Assembly: GCA_947447265.1 (NCBI GenBank) | Contig: CANFKC010000009.1 | Coordinates: 56,780-120,779, forward strand | Source: Chitinophagaceae bacterium | GTDB lineage: Bacteria; Bacteroidota; Bacteroidia; Chitinophagales; Chitinophagaceae | Direction of reading: 5' to 3' | DNA: 64,000 nucleotides | Shown here: positions 1 through 8,433 of the stretch, in pieces | Position numbering within the stretch: position 1 is the stretch's first letter | Layout: each line of letters begins with the position of its first letter | Translations under genes and position numbers: made by a program | The notes under the pieces: generated by a model | The model's input: only the letters and a program-made list of their open reading frames with translations | Database searches by the model: none | What the model was told of the DNA's origin: nothing

Positions 1-1170
1 AAAGACAATGCAGAATTGCTTAAAGGCTTGAAGCTTGCGGCAGGAATTACTGTTGGGTTGTGTGTTTTACTTGGTGTGGGCAGTAGTATGTTCTTCAATT
101 TCGCAGGTGCGGAAGATGGCCAATTACCAGCAGAATTAATTCCGCTCATAAAACAAGACAGGGCTTCGCTTGCCATGATTAGCGGGCTTAAAAGTGCTGC
201 TTTTATACTGGTAGCAGCAGGTTTACTTTGGGCTTTTATTACCGATAAAATTAAATCCACAATGCTTTTGGGCGGCCTTGCACTAATAATTGCAATAGAC
301 CTGCTGCCAGTGGCACATACTTATCTGAATGAAAGTCATTATACTGATGCAGCGGACCTGGAAGCAACGTTTACGCCACGGCCTGTTGATAAGGCTATAA
401 TGGCAGATAAAGACCCTTATTACCGCGTATTAGACCTCACCCGTGATCCTTACAATGATGCGGTACAGTCTTACTTCCACAAATGTATCGGTGGTTACTC
501 CCCGGCGAAAATGGAAATTTACCAGGATCTTATTGACAGGCACATGAGCAGGGGCTTTAATGCCGAAGTGCTGAACATGCTGAACACCAAGTATATTATT
601 AGTGGTGGACAGAAGAGCGAACCTAACGCATTCCCTAACCGCAGCGCTTGTGGTAATGCATGGTTTGTTGAAGAGGTTAAATGGGCAAAAAATGCTGATG
701 AAGAAATAAATGGATTGAATGCTCCGGGACTTACTGACACTACCATTATGCCAGACGCCTTTAAGCCGCTGAAAACAGCTGTGATGAGGGAAACGTTCAA
801 GAACGAAATGGGCAACTATCAGTTTGGTAAAGACAGTACTTCATTTGTAAAGCTGGATAGATATGGATTGAACGATATTTCTTTTGTTTCGGGCAATAGC
901 AAACCTGGTTTGGCCGTTTTCTCTGACATCTACTATGAAAAAGGCTGGAAAGCATATGTTGACGACAAAGAAACTCCGATTATGAAGGCTGATTATGTGC
1001 TCCGTGCTTTAAAGATACCGGCAGGTAACCACAAAATACGGTTTGAATTCAGGCCGGAAAGTTATTACAACGGTAAAAAGATTGGCGTTGCAACGAGCGT
1101 AATTCTGATACTTCTGGTCATTGCCGCTTTAGCCCAGAGTTTCCGTAAATCGGAATCACCAGTAGCTTAA
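1..1170 (+). CDS. YfhO-family membrane protein, C-terminal part (cut by window start)
   Basis: The frame is open from base 1, so this is the C-terminal ~389 residues of a longer protein; the true start lies outside. It begins with two or three hydrophobic segments, continues with a soluble extracytoplasmic region, and ends with a beta-rich module holding the pattern GWKAYVDDKE just before a last membrane helix. The same pattern (GWKARVDGKE) closes the 822-residue protein at 54451-56919, so the two are paralogues. YfhO proteins are large polytopic membrane proteins linked to glycosylation of cell-wall or surface polymers. The acyltransferase and flippase that follow support a surface-polysaccharide role. 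The exact reaction is unknown. Confidence 0.8.
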   Translation, partial: KDNAELLKGLKLAAGITVGLCVLLGVGSSMFFNFAGAEDGQLPAELIPLIKQDRASLAMISGLKSAAFILVAAGLLWAFITDKIKSTMLLGGLALIIAIDLLPVAHTYLNESHYTDAADLEATFTPRPVDKAIMADKDPYYRVLDLTRDPYNDAVQSYFHKCIGGYSPAKMEIYQDLIDRHMSRGFNAEVLNMLNTKYIISGGQKSEPNAFPNRSACGNAWFVEEVKWAKNADEEINGLNAPGLTDTTIMPDAFKPLKTAVMRETFKNEMGNYQFGKDSTSFVKLDRYGLNDISFVSGNSKPGLAVFSDIYYEKGWKAYVDDKETPIMKADYVLRALKIPAGNHKIRFEFRPESYYNGKKIGVATSVILILLVIAALAQSFRKSESPVA

Positions 1171-1207
1171 GGAATCTCAGATATCACAGGTAAAATATGG
1201 CAACGCA

Positions 1208-1729
1208 TTGAGTAATGACAAAAATATCTTAGGAATGAGAGCGGAAATGGGGCTTGGTTTTTACCTGGCCGATTTCCTTTTTCGGAGGATATTGCGCAGA
1301 AATGCTGACGTAAAGTGGGCGATCCATCATACCAGTACCATACATTGTCCAGAGAAATTATTGGTCGGGAAGAGTGTTTATCCCGGCGATTCTCCCGGTG
1401 TATATATCAATGCTAAGAACGGTATATCGGTTGGTGATTATACGAACATCAGCCCTAATGTAGGTTTGGTCTCAGTAAATCACGATTTAATTGACAATGG
1501 CAGGCATTTGCCAGCAGCACCTATTTCAATTGGACGGTTTTGCTGGATAGGCATGGGAGCCATAATATTACCCGGCGTGCAATTAGGCGATTTTACAACC
1601 GTGGGGGCAGGGGCAATTGTTACGAAAAGTTTCCCGGATGGGTACTGTGTTTTAGGCGGCAATCCGGCGAGGATAATTAAGCAGTTGAATAAGGTGGAGT
1701 GCGATGCATTTGCAAAAAGTAAGGGTTGA
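1208..1729 (+). CDS. Hexapeptide-repeat (LbH) acyltransferase, WcaF/maltose-acetyltransferase type
   Basis: A 173-residue protein with left-handed beta-helix hexapeptide repeats from about residue 60 to 160 (for example ISVGDYTNISPNVG and WIGMGAIILPGVQLGDFTTVGAGAIV, split by an exposed loop). The loop contains NHD, whose His is the usual catalytic base of this family. Such enzymes move an acetyl group from acetyl-CoA to a sugar hydroxyl or amine. The frame opens with TTG at 1208; the first in-frame ATG is at 1235, so the start is uncertain by nine codons. It lies 38 bases after the YfhO-like gene and 21 before a flippase, which suggests one polysaccharide operon. The acceptor sugar cannot be told. 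Confidence 0.85.
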   Translation: MSNDKNILGMRAEMGLGFYLADFLFRRILRRNADVKWAIHHTSTIHCPEKLLVGKSVYPGDSPGVYINAKNGISVGDYTNISPNVGLVSVNHDLIDNGRHLPAAPISIGRFCWIGMGAIILPGVQLGDFTTVGAGAIVTKSFPDGYCVLGGNPARIIKQLNKVECDAFAKSKG

Positions 1730-1750
1730 GTTTAATAGCTAAGTAATTAC

Positions 1751-3163
1751 ATGGCTGGCAAGAAAAATGCGTTTTATAGCAATTCATTTCTGATATTCAT
1801 TACCAGGTTTTTCCCGTCGCTGGTAAACCTTGCGGTGATGGTATATTTTTCAAAACGATTACCTGCCGAAGTATACGGCAACTACAATAACTTCTGGATA
1901 CACCTCAACGTTTTTTATCCCTTTATCTTCTTTGGACTGCATGCGTTTGTTACCACCTATGCGCCGGGCACATTGTTACGACTACTAAAGAATATAAAGT
2001 TCAACCAGTACCTGGTTTTCGCGGGGTGGGGAGTTGCGTTGAGTAGCAGCTTTGCAATGCTGCAAAGTACTCGGCTGGATGTTTCTTTTTGGGTTTCGTT
2101 TCTTTTTATTTTAGGTTACGCTTTTACGTTTGTGCTGGAGTCGGTCATTATGGCCATGGGCAATTTTTCGCTTTTAATAGCGGTTAACGTAGCGTATTCG
2201 CTTGCTTACTGGCTTATTCACTATTCAGTGCTCAAAGATGCCGCATCTATTAGTTTGGTATTCCTTTTATTGTTGATTACCATAGTTTTAAAGGTGCTTG
2301 TTTACATTGTATATGTAGGTATAAAGCAAAAATCACGAGAAGGGGATATCGAGCCCGTATCGGCGCCAGAAATAGCTAAAGCCCGCTCATTATGGTTCCA
2401 TTTGGGGCTATATGATAATGTGCAGAACCTTTCTTTGTGGATAGATAAGTTCGCCATCTCATTACTGTTTACATCGGGAGTGTCTGCAGTGTATTTTAAT
2501 GGCTCTCAGAATATCCCCTTTATTCCTCTGCTGATAGGCGCCGCAGGTAATGCCATCCTTATTCAGTTAGCCGGCGGAAATGTAAGTAGTGAAAAAGAGC
2601 AGACCGTGGCATTGATGAACCAGTCGGGCAGGGTACTTTCCTGTATTGTTTTCCCGGTTTTCTTTTTTTTACTGGCTTACAGTCATGAATTATTTGCCAT
2701 AATATTTCCGCGATATGAAGCTTCAGTGCCAATCTTCATAGCGTCACTATTTATATTGCCGGTACGGGCCTACAACTTTACCACTGTTTTGCAGCGCATG
2801 CATAAAGGGGCTATTATTAATAAAGGTGCAATAGGCGAAATACTATTGGCTATCCTGCTCATGTACCCATTGTACATGTGGCTTGGTCTACCGGGTTTGG
2901 CATTGAGTTTCGTTGTATCCACATACCTGCAGGCCGCCTACTATGTCAGCCAAACAGGCAAGTTGCTTCAAGTAAGTGCATGGCAGCTGCTGCCGGTAAG
3001 TAACTGGCTGGTGAAGTTTGTTGTGGTGGGTGCTGTCTTGTTTGGGCTGCATTATTTTGTGGGCCCGCACTTTACAGGTTTTGCTGCTTTGTTTGCTGGT
3101 GGGGGAGTAATGATGGTTGTAATGGGTGGGTCGTTGGTGGTGGAGATGAGGAAGGGAAAATAG
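1751..3163 (+). CDS. Wzx/MATE-like polysaccharide flippase
   Basis: A 470-residue, very hydrophobic protein with about 12-14 predicted membrane segments and short polar loops, the layout of the oligosaccharide flippase (MOP) superfamily. It opens with a basic stretch and a first helix containing FFPSLVNLAVMVYFSKRLP, which is typical of O-antigen flippases. It probably moves a lipid-linked glycan across the inner membrane. It follows the acyltransferase closely on the same strand and is the last gene of the group. A second, only distantly similar flippase is at 22089-23414. Confidence 0.8.
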   Translation: MAGKKNAFYSNSFLIFITRFFPSLVNLAVMVYFSKRLPAEVYGNYNNFWIHLNVFYPFIFFGLHAFVTTYAPGTLLRLLKNIKFNQYLVFAGWGVALSSSFAMLQSTRLDVSFWVSFLFILGYAFTFVLESVIMAMGNFSLLIAVNVAYSLAYWLIHYSVLKDAASISLVFLLLLITIVLKVLVYIVYVGIKQKSREGDIEPVSAPEIAKARSLWFHLGLYDNVQNLSLWIDKFAISLLFTSGVSAVYFNGSQNIPFIPLLIGAAGNAILIQLAGGNVSSEKEQTVALMNQSGRVLSCIVFPVFFFLLAYSHELFAIIFPRYEASVPIFIASLFILPVRAYNFTTVLQRMHKGAIINKGAIGEILLAILLMYPLYMWLGLPGLALSFVVSTYLQAAYYVSQTGKLLQVSAWQLLPVSNWLVKFVVVGAVLFGLHYFVGPHFTGFAALFAGGGVMMVVMGGSLVVEMRKGK

Positions 3164-3181
3164 AGGCTTACGTATAATCTA

Positions 3182-3197
3182 AAAGATACGTATCTTT
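3182..3197. promoter_or_regulatory. 16-bp perfect palindrome overlapping the toxin-antitoxin promoter
   Basis: Half-site AAAGATAC is followed directly by its reverse complement GTATCTTT. The right half overlaps a Bacteroidota -7 element, TATCTTTG (3191-3198), 14 bases before the antitoxin ATG at 3213. This is where a ribbon-helix-helix antitoxin would bind to repress its own operon. The palindrome is read directly; the operator role is inferred. Confidence 0.6.
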
Positions 3198-3212
3198 GCT
3201 AAAAATAGAGCT

Positions 3213-3458
3213 ATGACTGTCAAACTAACGTTAAGCATAGACAAGCAAACCATTGAAAGAGCCAAAGTCCTTTCTTCAAAAAGAGGAAAAAGCATAAGCA
3301 AAATTGTTGAAGAGTATCTGGATTCGATTGCCCCGAGCGATGAAAAGAAAGAGTCGGTGGTAGATCAACTGGCTGGAGTATTAAAAAATAAAGTACCTGC
3401 CAATGTAGATTGGAAAGATATTAAGGCAGACCATTTAAAGAAAAAGTATGGTTGCTAA
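3213..3458 (+). CDS. DUF6364-like VapB-type antitoxin
   Basis: An 81-residue protein. Residues 1-45 fit a ribbon-helix-helix fold: a short strand (VKLTLSIDKQ), then helices covering ERAKVLSSKRGKSISKIVEEYLDSI. The charged C-terminal tail, ending near WKDIKADHLKKKYGC, would be the part that covers the toxin. Such antitoxins bind their operator as dimers and neutralise a partner PIN nuclease. The gene overlaps the toxin gene by 11 bases, the usual translational coupling. Start ATG sits just after a TATCTTTG promoter element inside a palindrome. Confidence 0.85.
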   Translation: MTVKLTLSIDKQTIERAKVLSSKRGKSISKIVEEYLDSIAPSDEKKESVVDQLAGVLKNKVPANVDWKDIKADHLKKKYGC

Positions 3459-3885
3459 ATTATTCATTGACACGAACGTGTACCTTGATTTCTTAATGCA
3501 ACGCGGTCCTGACTGGCAACGTGCTAAGGCTATATTTAAGATGGCTGAAAGTGGCATTGTTAAGATTTTTACCTCATCATCATCGCTGATCAATGTGATG
3601 TATGTTATGCAGACCTATAAACTGGACAGGGAAGAGATAATTGCCCACACCAATGCTATATTGAGTTTTACAACATTGGTGAATCCCGATAACACAGCCT
3701 TTGAAATTGCACTACTATCTGGGTTTAAAGACCTTGAAGATGCAGTTCAGTATCATACAGCACTTGAGATAAAGGGAGTCAATTACTTCATCACTTCCAA
3801 CATTAAAGATTATGGAAAAGCTTCGAAGCTTTTACCTGTAATTACACCAGGGGAGTTTGTGGAGTTGCACAGCAGCGGAAGTTAA
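3448..3885 (+). CDS. PIN-domain ribonuclease toxin (VapC-like)
   Basis: A 145-residue single PIN domain. The acidic metal-binding residues can be placed: D8 in FIDTNVYLDFL, D95/D98 in KDLEDAVQY, and N118/D121 in FITSNIKDY. PIN toxins cut RNA (tRNA, rRNA or mRNA) when freed from the antitoxin. The length and the DLEDAVQY/FITSNIKDY pattern match the PIN family commonly paired with DUF6364 antitoxins in Bacteroidota. It overlaps the upstream antitoxin. All catalytic positions appear intact. The RNA target is unknown. Confidence 0.88.
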   Translation: MVAKLFIDTNVYLDFLMQRGPDWQRAKAIFKMAESGIVKIFTSSSSLINVMYVMQTYKLDREEIIAHTNAILSFTTLVNPDNTAFEIALLSGFKDLEDAVQYHTALEIKGVNYFITSNIKDYGKASKLLPVITPGEFVELHSSGS

Positions 3886-3929
3886 TTCGCTATACTGGAA
3901 GTTCATAACTTTGTAAAAATCGCTACAAA

Positions 3930-4610
3930 ATGTCAGAAGTTGCGGAAACTAAGAAAATAAGAATCTTGGGGGACGAAGAAGATGATTTAATAGCTGCAAT
4001 CGAACATTCATTTAATATAGAATTGAGTGTAGCCGATTGTTCGTCAGTTAGAACTTTTGGTGACTTGTGTAGTATAGTTTCTGGTAAAATGAATGTTGAA
4101 GATAATGGCGACTGCACGTCACAGCAAGCGTTCTATAAACTCCGAAATGCTATTGCAGATGTACAACAAATAGATGCATCTTTGATTGCGCCTAAAACAG
4201 ATCTCCATTCTATTTTTCCAAGGAAAAATAGAAGAGCAAAATTCAAACAAATGGATGAGTTATTGGGTTTCCCAATTTACGGACTAGAGCGTAAAGGATG
4301 GGTTATTACACTTGGCGTACTGGCCTTTTTAGTTTCAATAGTTATGTTGTTTATTAACTGGAAGCTGGCAATTGCTGGTTTTATATTCTCTTATCTTGCC
4401 AATGCAGTCAGTAAGCTGTCGGAGAATGAATTGAGGTTCAAAACTGTGGATGAGCTGGCAGAAAGTATTGCCCGAAACAACTACATGAGCGTGAGACGAA
4501 ATCCAAAAACTGCTAATAAAAAGGAAATTCTTCAAAAAATGCGTGAACTGTTCAGTGAGCAAACAGGGATCAATATTGCCGATATTACGCCTGATGCCCG
4601 GTTTGTGTAA
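3930..4610 (+). CDS. Unknown membrane protein with acyl-carrier-like ends
   Basis: A 226-residue protein of unknown function. Residues 1-85 are acidic and helical with CTSQQAFYKLRNAI at about 70-85. Residues ~132-172 form two adjacent membrane segments (WVITLGVLAFLVSIVMLFI and LAIAGFIFSYLANAV, split by a short loop). The C-terminal ~50 residues (KKEILQKMRELFSEQTGINIADITPDARFV) resemble the first helix and loop of an acyl carrier protein, but the DSL phosphopantetheine serine is missing. A TAACTTTG promoter-like element lies at 3906-3913. I have the impression of a widespread Bacteroidota family but cannot name it. It may act as a membrane-anchored ACP-like adaptor. Confidence 0.6.
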   Translation: MSEVAETKKIRILGDEEDDLIAAIEHSFNIELSVADCSSVRTFGDLCSIVSGKMNVEDNGDCTSQQAFYKLRNAIADVQQIDASLIAPKTDLHSIFPRKNRRAKFKQMDELLGFPIYGLERKGWVITLGVLAFLVSIVMLFINWKLAIAGFIFSYLANAVSKLSENELRFKTVDELAESIARNNYMSVRRNPKTANKKEILQKMRELFSEQTGINIADITPDARFV

Positions 4611-4809
4611 AGTTTTGCACCTTACTCGCTTTCAAAAGTGTGGATATCTCCACCTTGTTTTGTGCAATTTACAAAAATGAAGCTCGGAATACTATCAACA
4701 AAACTTATAGCAGTCTGTTGGTCGCAGTTCTAATTTTTGAAGGCACATGTCTGGCAGCTCACTAAGCGGTGAAAGCACCAATGGCAAGGTCAAACCTATA
4801 TGTGGAGTA

Positions 4810-5211
4810 TTACTTTATTGGTGCGCCTCCCAAGAGCCAATTGTGCACCTGCTTTAACGAACAAGTATCAATAATATAAGTTGGAGGCATTTGTTGTGCT
4901 AAGGGGGTATGCAGCAGGCAATGGTATAACTTAGAGCCATAAATACCATCGCCCCGGAAACCATTCTTAAGGTAGTTTTTCAGCGATGTGGTATCTTCAA
5001 GATCCAGCCCACCACCGGTGGTAACACCCGTTGCGTGGCACGAATAACAGTTCGTTCGGAAGATCGGTTGGATGGTTTTGTAATAAGTAATATTTGTGGT
5101 GTCGCAACCAATAACCGTAGGGGCATTGATTGGTTGAACAGTACCGGCTTTGTGTGTGCAACTGATAAGGGTAAGAAAGATAAGGGTTAACAGTTGGGAC
5201 TTAGGTCGCAT
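4810..5211 (-). CDS. Small cytochrome c-like lipoprotein
   Basis: The start is placed at 5211 because it gives a clean lipoprotein signal (MRPKSQLLTLIFLTLISC, lipobox LISC). The frame is open a little further upstream. The mature ~115 residues contain one haem-binding CxxCH motif (NCYSCHATG) in the context YYKTIQPIFRTNCYSCH, typical of c-type cytochromes anchored in Bacteroidota outer membranes. A distal Met (QQMPPTYI) could be the sixth haem ligand. It is a lone minus-strand gene, so the redox partner is unknown. Confidence 0.75.
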   Translation of the reverse strand: MRPKSQLLTLIFLTLISCTHKAGTVQPINAPTVIGCDTTNITYYKTIQPIFRTNCYSCHATGVTTGGGLDLEDTTSLKNYLKNGFRGDGIYGSKLYHCLLHTPLAQQMPPTYIIDTCSLKQVHNWLLGGAPIK

Positions 5212-5414
5212 ATAAATTTGTATTGGTGCAAAGTTCACAGTTGCGTATTAAGCGAATGTTAACTCGCAAAAGAGCAAAAAAGTGCCGTTTGTAGTTTTGT
5301 TTATATTTATTTGGTAAAATTTAGACAAATTTTCGTGTTTCAACCAAAATAATAGACCATTAACACATCTGTACGGTATTGTGTTAGTACCTTTACGTAC
5401 TATAAATAACACCT

Positions 5415-6338
5415 TTGGAACCAATCATTGAGACGCGGGACCTGAGCAAGTCGTTCGGGAGTTTTAAGGCGGTAGACAATCTTTCTTTTACTATAGGGCA
5501 TGGCGACGTTTATGGCTTCCTGGGGCAGAATGGTGCAGGTAAAAGCACTACCATGCGCATGATGCTGGGGCTTATTTATCCTGATAGTGGCAATATTTAC
5601 ATTAACGGTACTGAATTCAATAATAGCCGCAGGCACCTGCTGAGCCAGATTGGTGCTATCATTGAGCGGCCGGATATGTACGGATACCTTTCCGGTTATG
5701 AAAACCTGAAAATATTTGCCGCCCTCAGCGATAAGAACATTAAAGCCGATCGCCTGCATGAAGTGCTGGAAATTGTAGGGCTGAGAGGTCGTGAAAAAGA
5801 TAAAGTGAAGGCTTACTCACAAGGTATGAAGCAGCGCTTGGGTATTGCGATAGCGCTTGTTCATAAACCGGCTTTACTCATACTGGATGAACCAACCAAT
5901 GGACTCGACCCGCAGGGGATAGCAGAGATGCGCATGTTGATACAATCGCTAAGCAGAGATCATGGTAAAACCATTCTCATATCGTCGCACCTGTTGTATG
6001 AAATAGAGCAGATTGCCACCAGCATGATCATTATCCATAAGGGGCGAAAGGTGGTGGAAGGGAAAGTAAATACCTTGCTTAACCCCGACGACAGCCTTGT
6101 GGAAGTAATGATAAACCCGGTTGAAGAAATTACGTTGAAATTGGCCTCATCAGCTTGGTACGAAAATATTCATGCCTTTGAACCCAATATGATCACCTTC
6201 AAAATGAATCCAAAGCAAATTCCGCAACTGAACCGCTGGTTGGTATCGGAAGGCATAGACGTTCTCGAAATAAGGTCAAAACACTCTTTAGAAGCATATT
6301 TTTTAAGCCTTACGAATGATTCAGTTATTAAAAATTGA
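5415..6338 (+). CDS. ABC transporter ATP-binding protein (ABC-2 exporter type)
   Basis: A 307-residue ATPase. Walker A is GQNGAGKST at residues 38-46, the signature is SQGMKQRLG, and Walker B with the D-loop is LLILDEPTNGLDP; the switch His is in SSHLL. The ~90 residues after the nucleotide-binding domain form the extension common in drug, bacteriocin and gliding-type exporters. The start is TTG at 5415, with an in-frame TAA 12 bases upstream, so little extension is possible. The end overlaps the next gene (permease) by 23 bases. The two genes form one exporter, with a LolA-like protein following. Confidence 0.9.
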   Translation: MEPIIETRDLSKSFGSFKAVDNLSFTIGHGDVYGFLGQNGAGKSTTMRMMLGLIYPDSGNIYINGTEFNNSRRHLLSQIGAIIERPDMYGYLSGYENLKIFAALSDKNIKADRLHEVLEIVGLRGREKDKVKAYSQGMKQRLGIAIALVHKPALLILDEPTNGLDPQGIAEMRMLIQSLSRDHGKTILISSHLLYEIEQIATSMIIIHKGRKVVEGKVNTLLNPDDSLVEVMINPVEEITLKLASSAWYENIHAFEPNMITFKMNPKQIPQLNRWLVSEGIDVLEIRSKHSLEAYFLSLTNDSVIKN

Positions 6339-7155
6339 GCTGTATAAGATTTTTAAACGTCCCAGAACTTATATAAGTTTTGGCATCATTACCGCTATTG
6401 TATTGGTTATACAGCTGGCTATGCTAAGCGACGGCAAGTCATTCCTTGGCTTCGTAATGTCAGGTGTAAACGAGCAATTCGATATACAGGGCAATGTGCT
6501 GAATGGCTACCTTGTAACCTACATCATACTGCAGTCGTTGTTGATACATATTCCGCTGCTGGTGGCATTGGTTGCAGGCGATGCACTTGCAGGCGAGGCA
6601 GCTGGAGGTACACTAAGGTTACTGCTTACCAAGCCAATTTCGCGTGCCAAGCTGGTACTCATGAAGTTTACCAGTAGTTTTATTTATACCGTGCTGCTTA
6701 TTATATGGCTGGCAATTGTGGGCCTGTTTGGTTCCTTGTTGCTGTTCGGCCCGGGTGATATGATCAATCTGAAAAGCGATGCTTTTGTAATGCTGTTGCA
6801 GCACGATGTGATGTGGCGCTACATGATGGCCTTCCTGTTCGCAACGCTGGCCATGACCACAATAGCATCATTGGCGCTGTTACTATCTGCCTTTGCAGAT
6901 AACAGCATAGGTCCTATTGTTTCTACCATGGGTATTGTTGTAGTAATAACGATACTGTCAAACCTGGAGTTGCCATTATTTGATAAGATAAAACCCTTCC
7001 TGTTTACCACGCACATGATAGGGTGGAAGGGCTTTTTTGATGATCCGGTTCCGTATGGGGCCATAGGGTTTTCGGCATTGGTCATGTTTTTGTATACGGT
7101 CGTATTTCTGGCCGCTACAATTTTCTATTTCAACAAGAAAGATATTAAGTCATGA
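6316..7155 (+). CDS. ABC-2 type permease
   Basis: A 279-residue protein with six predicted membrane segments: one near residues 15-35, then about 70-95, 115-145, 165-190, 200-220 and 245-270. An EAAGGTLRLLLTKPISR stretch after helix 2 is the typical ABC-2 coupling loop. Together with the ATPase encoded just upstream it would form an exporter or a membrane-remodelling complex. Its stop overlaps the ATG of the LolA-like gene (ATGA), so the three are probably co-translated. The substrate is unknown. Confidence 0.85.
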   Translation: MIQLLKIELYKIFKRPRTYISFGIITAIVLVIQLAMLSDGKSFLGFVMSGVNEQFDIQGNVLNGYLVTYIILQSLLIHIPLLVALVAGDALAGEAAGGTLRLLLTKPISRAKLVLMKFTSSFIYTVLLIIWLAIVGLFGSLLLFGPGDMINLKSDAFVMLLQHDVMWRYMMAFLFATLAMTTIASLALLLSAFADNSIGPIVSTMGIVVVITILSNLELPLFDKIKPFLFTTHMIGWKGFFDDPVPYGAIGFSALVMFLYTVVFLAATIFYFNKKDIKS

Positions 7156-7868
7156 GGAAGTTATTGGGGATATGGGTTGTTTGCATGTTAGTGGCCACCA
7201 GTGGCATCAAGGCTGGTGAAGCTGATAAATTGTTCTACGCCCTCCGCACAAAGGTGTTGACGGTTAAAGACTATACTGCCGATGTGCGGATGAAGATAGA
7301 TATCAACCGCATGAAGATACCCCAGCTGAAAGGTACGCTTTTCTTTAAAAGCCCGAATAAAATGCGGCTGGAACGCCATGGCGGTCTATCAATACTGCCA
7401 AAAAAGAACATTAACCTCACGCTGAGCAACCTGATGCCGGCTGGTAATGTTACGGTGATAGATGCAGGCAGTGCGGTTATTGACGGCAAGAAAGTACGGA
7501 TTATTAAGGTGATCCCGGAAGACGATATGGGTCAGATTATTCTATCTAAACTATGGATAGATGAGGCGAATATGCTGATACTGAAAACCGAAACTACCAG
7601 CCGTAATGATGGTACGATTGCAATGGACCTGACTTTTGGTAAATATGCCAGCTATGCCTTGCCTGACCACGTTACCATAACCATGGATGTAAAAGATTAT
7701 AAGTTGCCAAAGGGCATCACTATGGATTATAACGACACGCCACCGCCACCTCCGAAAGACCCTAAAGAAAAGAAGCCAAAAACCCAGAAAGGAACCATCC
7801 AGATAAACTACCTGAGTTATACGATTAACAAGGGTATTCCCGACGCAAAGTTTGCCGATAAAGAGTAG
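7152..7868 (+). CDS. LolA-like periplasmic lipoprotein-carrier protein
   Basis: A 238-residue protein with a signal peptide (MRKLLGIWVVCMLVATSGIKA) and the LolA/LolB half-barrel pattern: YTADVRMKIDINRMKIPQLKG, a strand FFKSPNKMRLE, then VRIIKVIPEDD and an ILKTETTSRNDG strand pair. A proline/lysine-rich stretch (PPPPPKDPKEKKPK) breaks the C-terminal part, which is odd for classic LolA and may be a flexible arm. It is coupled to the ABC permease by an ATGA overlap, so it may act as a carrier for whatever that exporter moves. It is not necessarily the housekeeping LolA. Confidence 0.75.
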   Translation: MRKLLGIWVVCMLVATSGIKAGEADKLFYALRTKVLTVKDYTADVRMKIDINRMKIPQLKGTLFFKSPNKMRLERHGGLSILPKKNINLTLSNLMPAGNVTVIDAGSAVIDGKKVRIIKVIPEDDMGQIILSKLWIDEANMLILKTETTSRNDGTIAMDLTFGKYASYALPDHVTITMDVKDYKLPKGITMDYNDTPPPPPKDPKEKKPKTQKGTIQINYLSYTINKGIPDAKFADKE

Positions 7869-7905
7869 AAAGTGTATTTTGTTGGCGTTCTTGCAACCTT
7901 GGTAT

Positions 7906-8349
7906 ATGCCTGCAATACGCTATTTCATTATTGTTCTGATCTTTCTACTGTTGGTTGCCCCTGCAACTGTCTCTGCTTCTTTCAAGATTAAGCGTGATGT
8001 GCCGGCACCTGAAATTGTGGCTACAATACAGCATCCTTCGATAATTCAGAAGGCACTTAGCTATTTGCCGCTAAAAGAAAAGAAGGACAAACAGGTTTAT
8101 AAGCGAAGTGGCACATTAAGCATATTTGCGGCGTCGTTTTCTATTGCCGGATATCTTTTAAGGCTGTTTACTGCTTCCAGTGCTTCTGTACTAGCATTTA
8201 CCGGCGCAGGAATCGGAGTAATTTTAGTAATTACCGGCTGCATACTGGGTATAGCTGCGCTCTTCAATCACCACAAGTTTAAATTGCTGGCCATAGCTGC
8301 TATAGCGATTGCATTGCTCCCTGTGCTATTATTAGTTTTGGCTCATTAG
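7906..8349 (+). CDS. Small membrane protein with signal peptide, unknown
   Basis: 147 residues if ATG 7906 is used; this start gives a good signal peptide (MPAIRYFIIVLIFLLLVAPA, cleaved near SASF). A TTG at 7852 would extend it into the previous gene and is less likely. After a basic stretch (YLPLKEKKDKQVYKRSG) come three closely spaced hydrophobic segments rich in Ala, Gly and Ile, with NHHKFKLL between the last two. It resembles the next gene (8434-8928) in layout: signal, basic linker, helical hairpin, basic HKR turn, final helix. Function unknown. Confidence 0.6.
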   Translation: MPAIRYFIIVLIFLLLVAPATVSASFKIKRDVPAPEIVATIQHPSIIQKALSYLPLKEKKDKQVYKRSGTLSIFAASFSIAGYLLRLFTASSASVLAFTGAGIGVILVITGCILGIAALFNHHKFKLLAIAAIAIALLPVLLLVLAH

Positions 8350-8433
8350 GCATAAATACCCCACTTACTCCTAAACGGGTATGATTATTGTTGAGTATCA
8401 GGAATATCCATTGTGAGCCCCAAAACATCCGTT

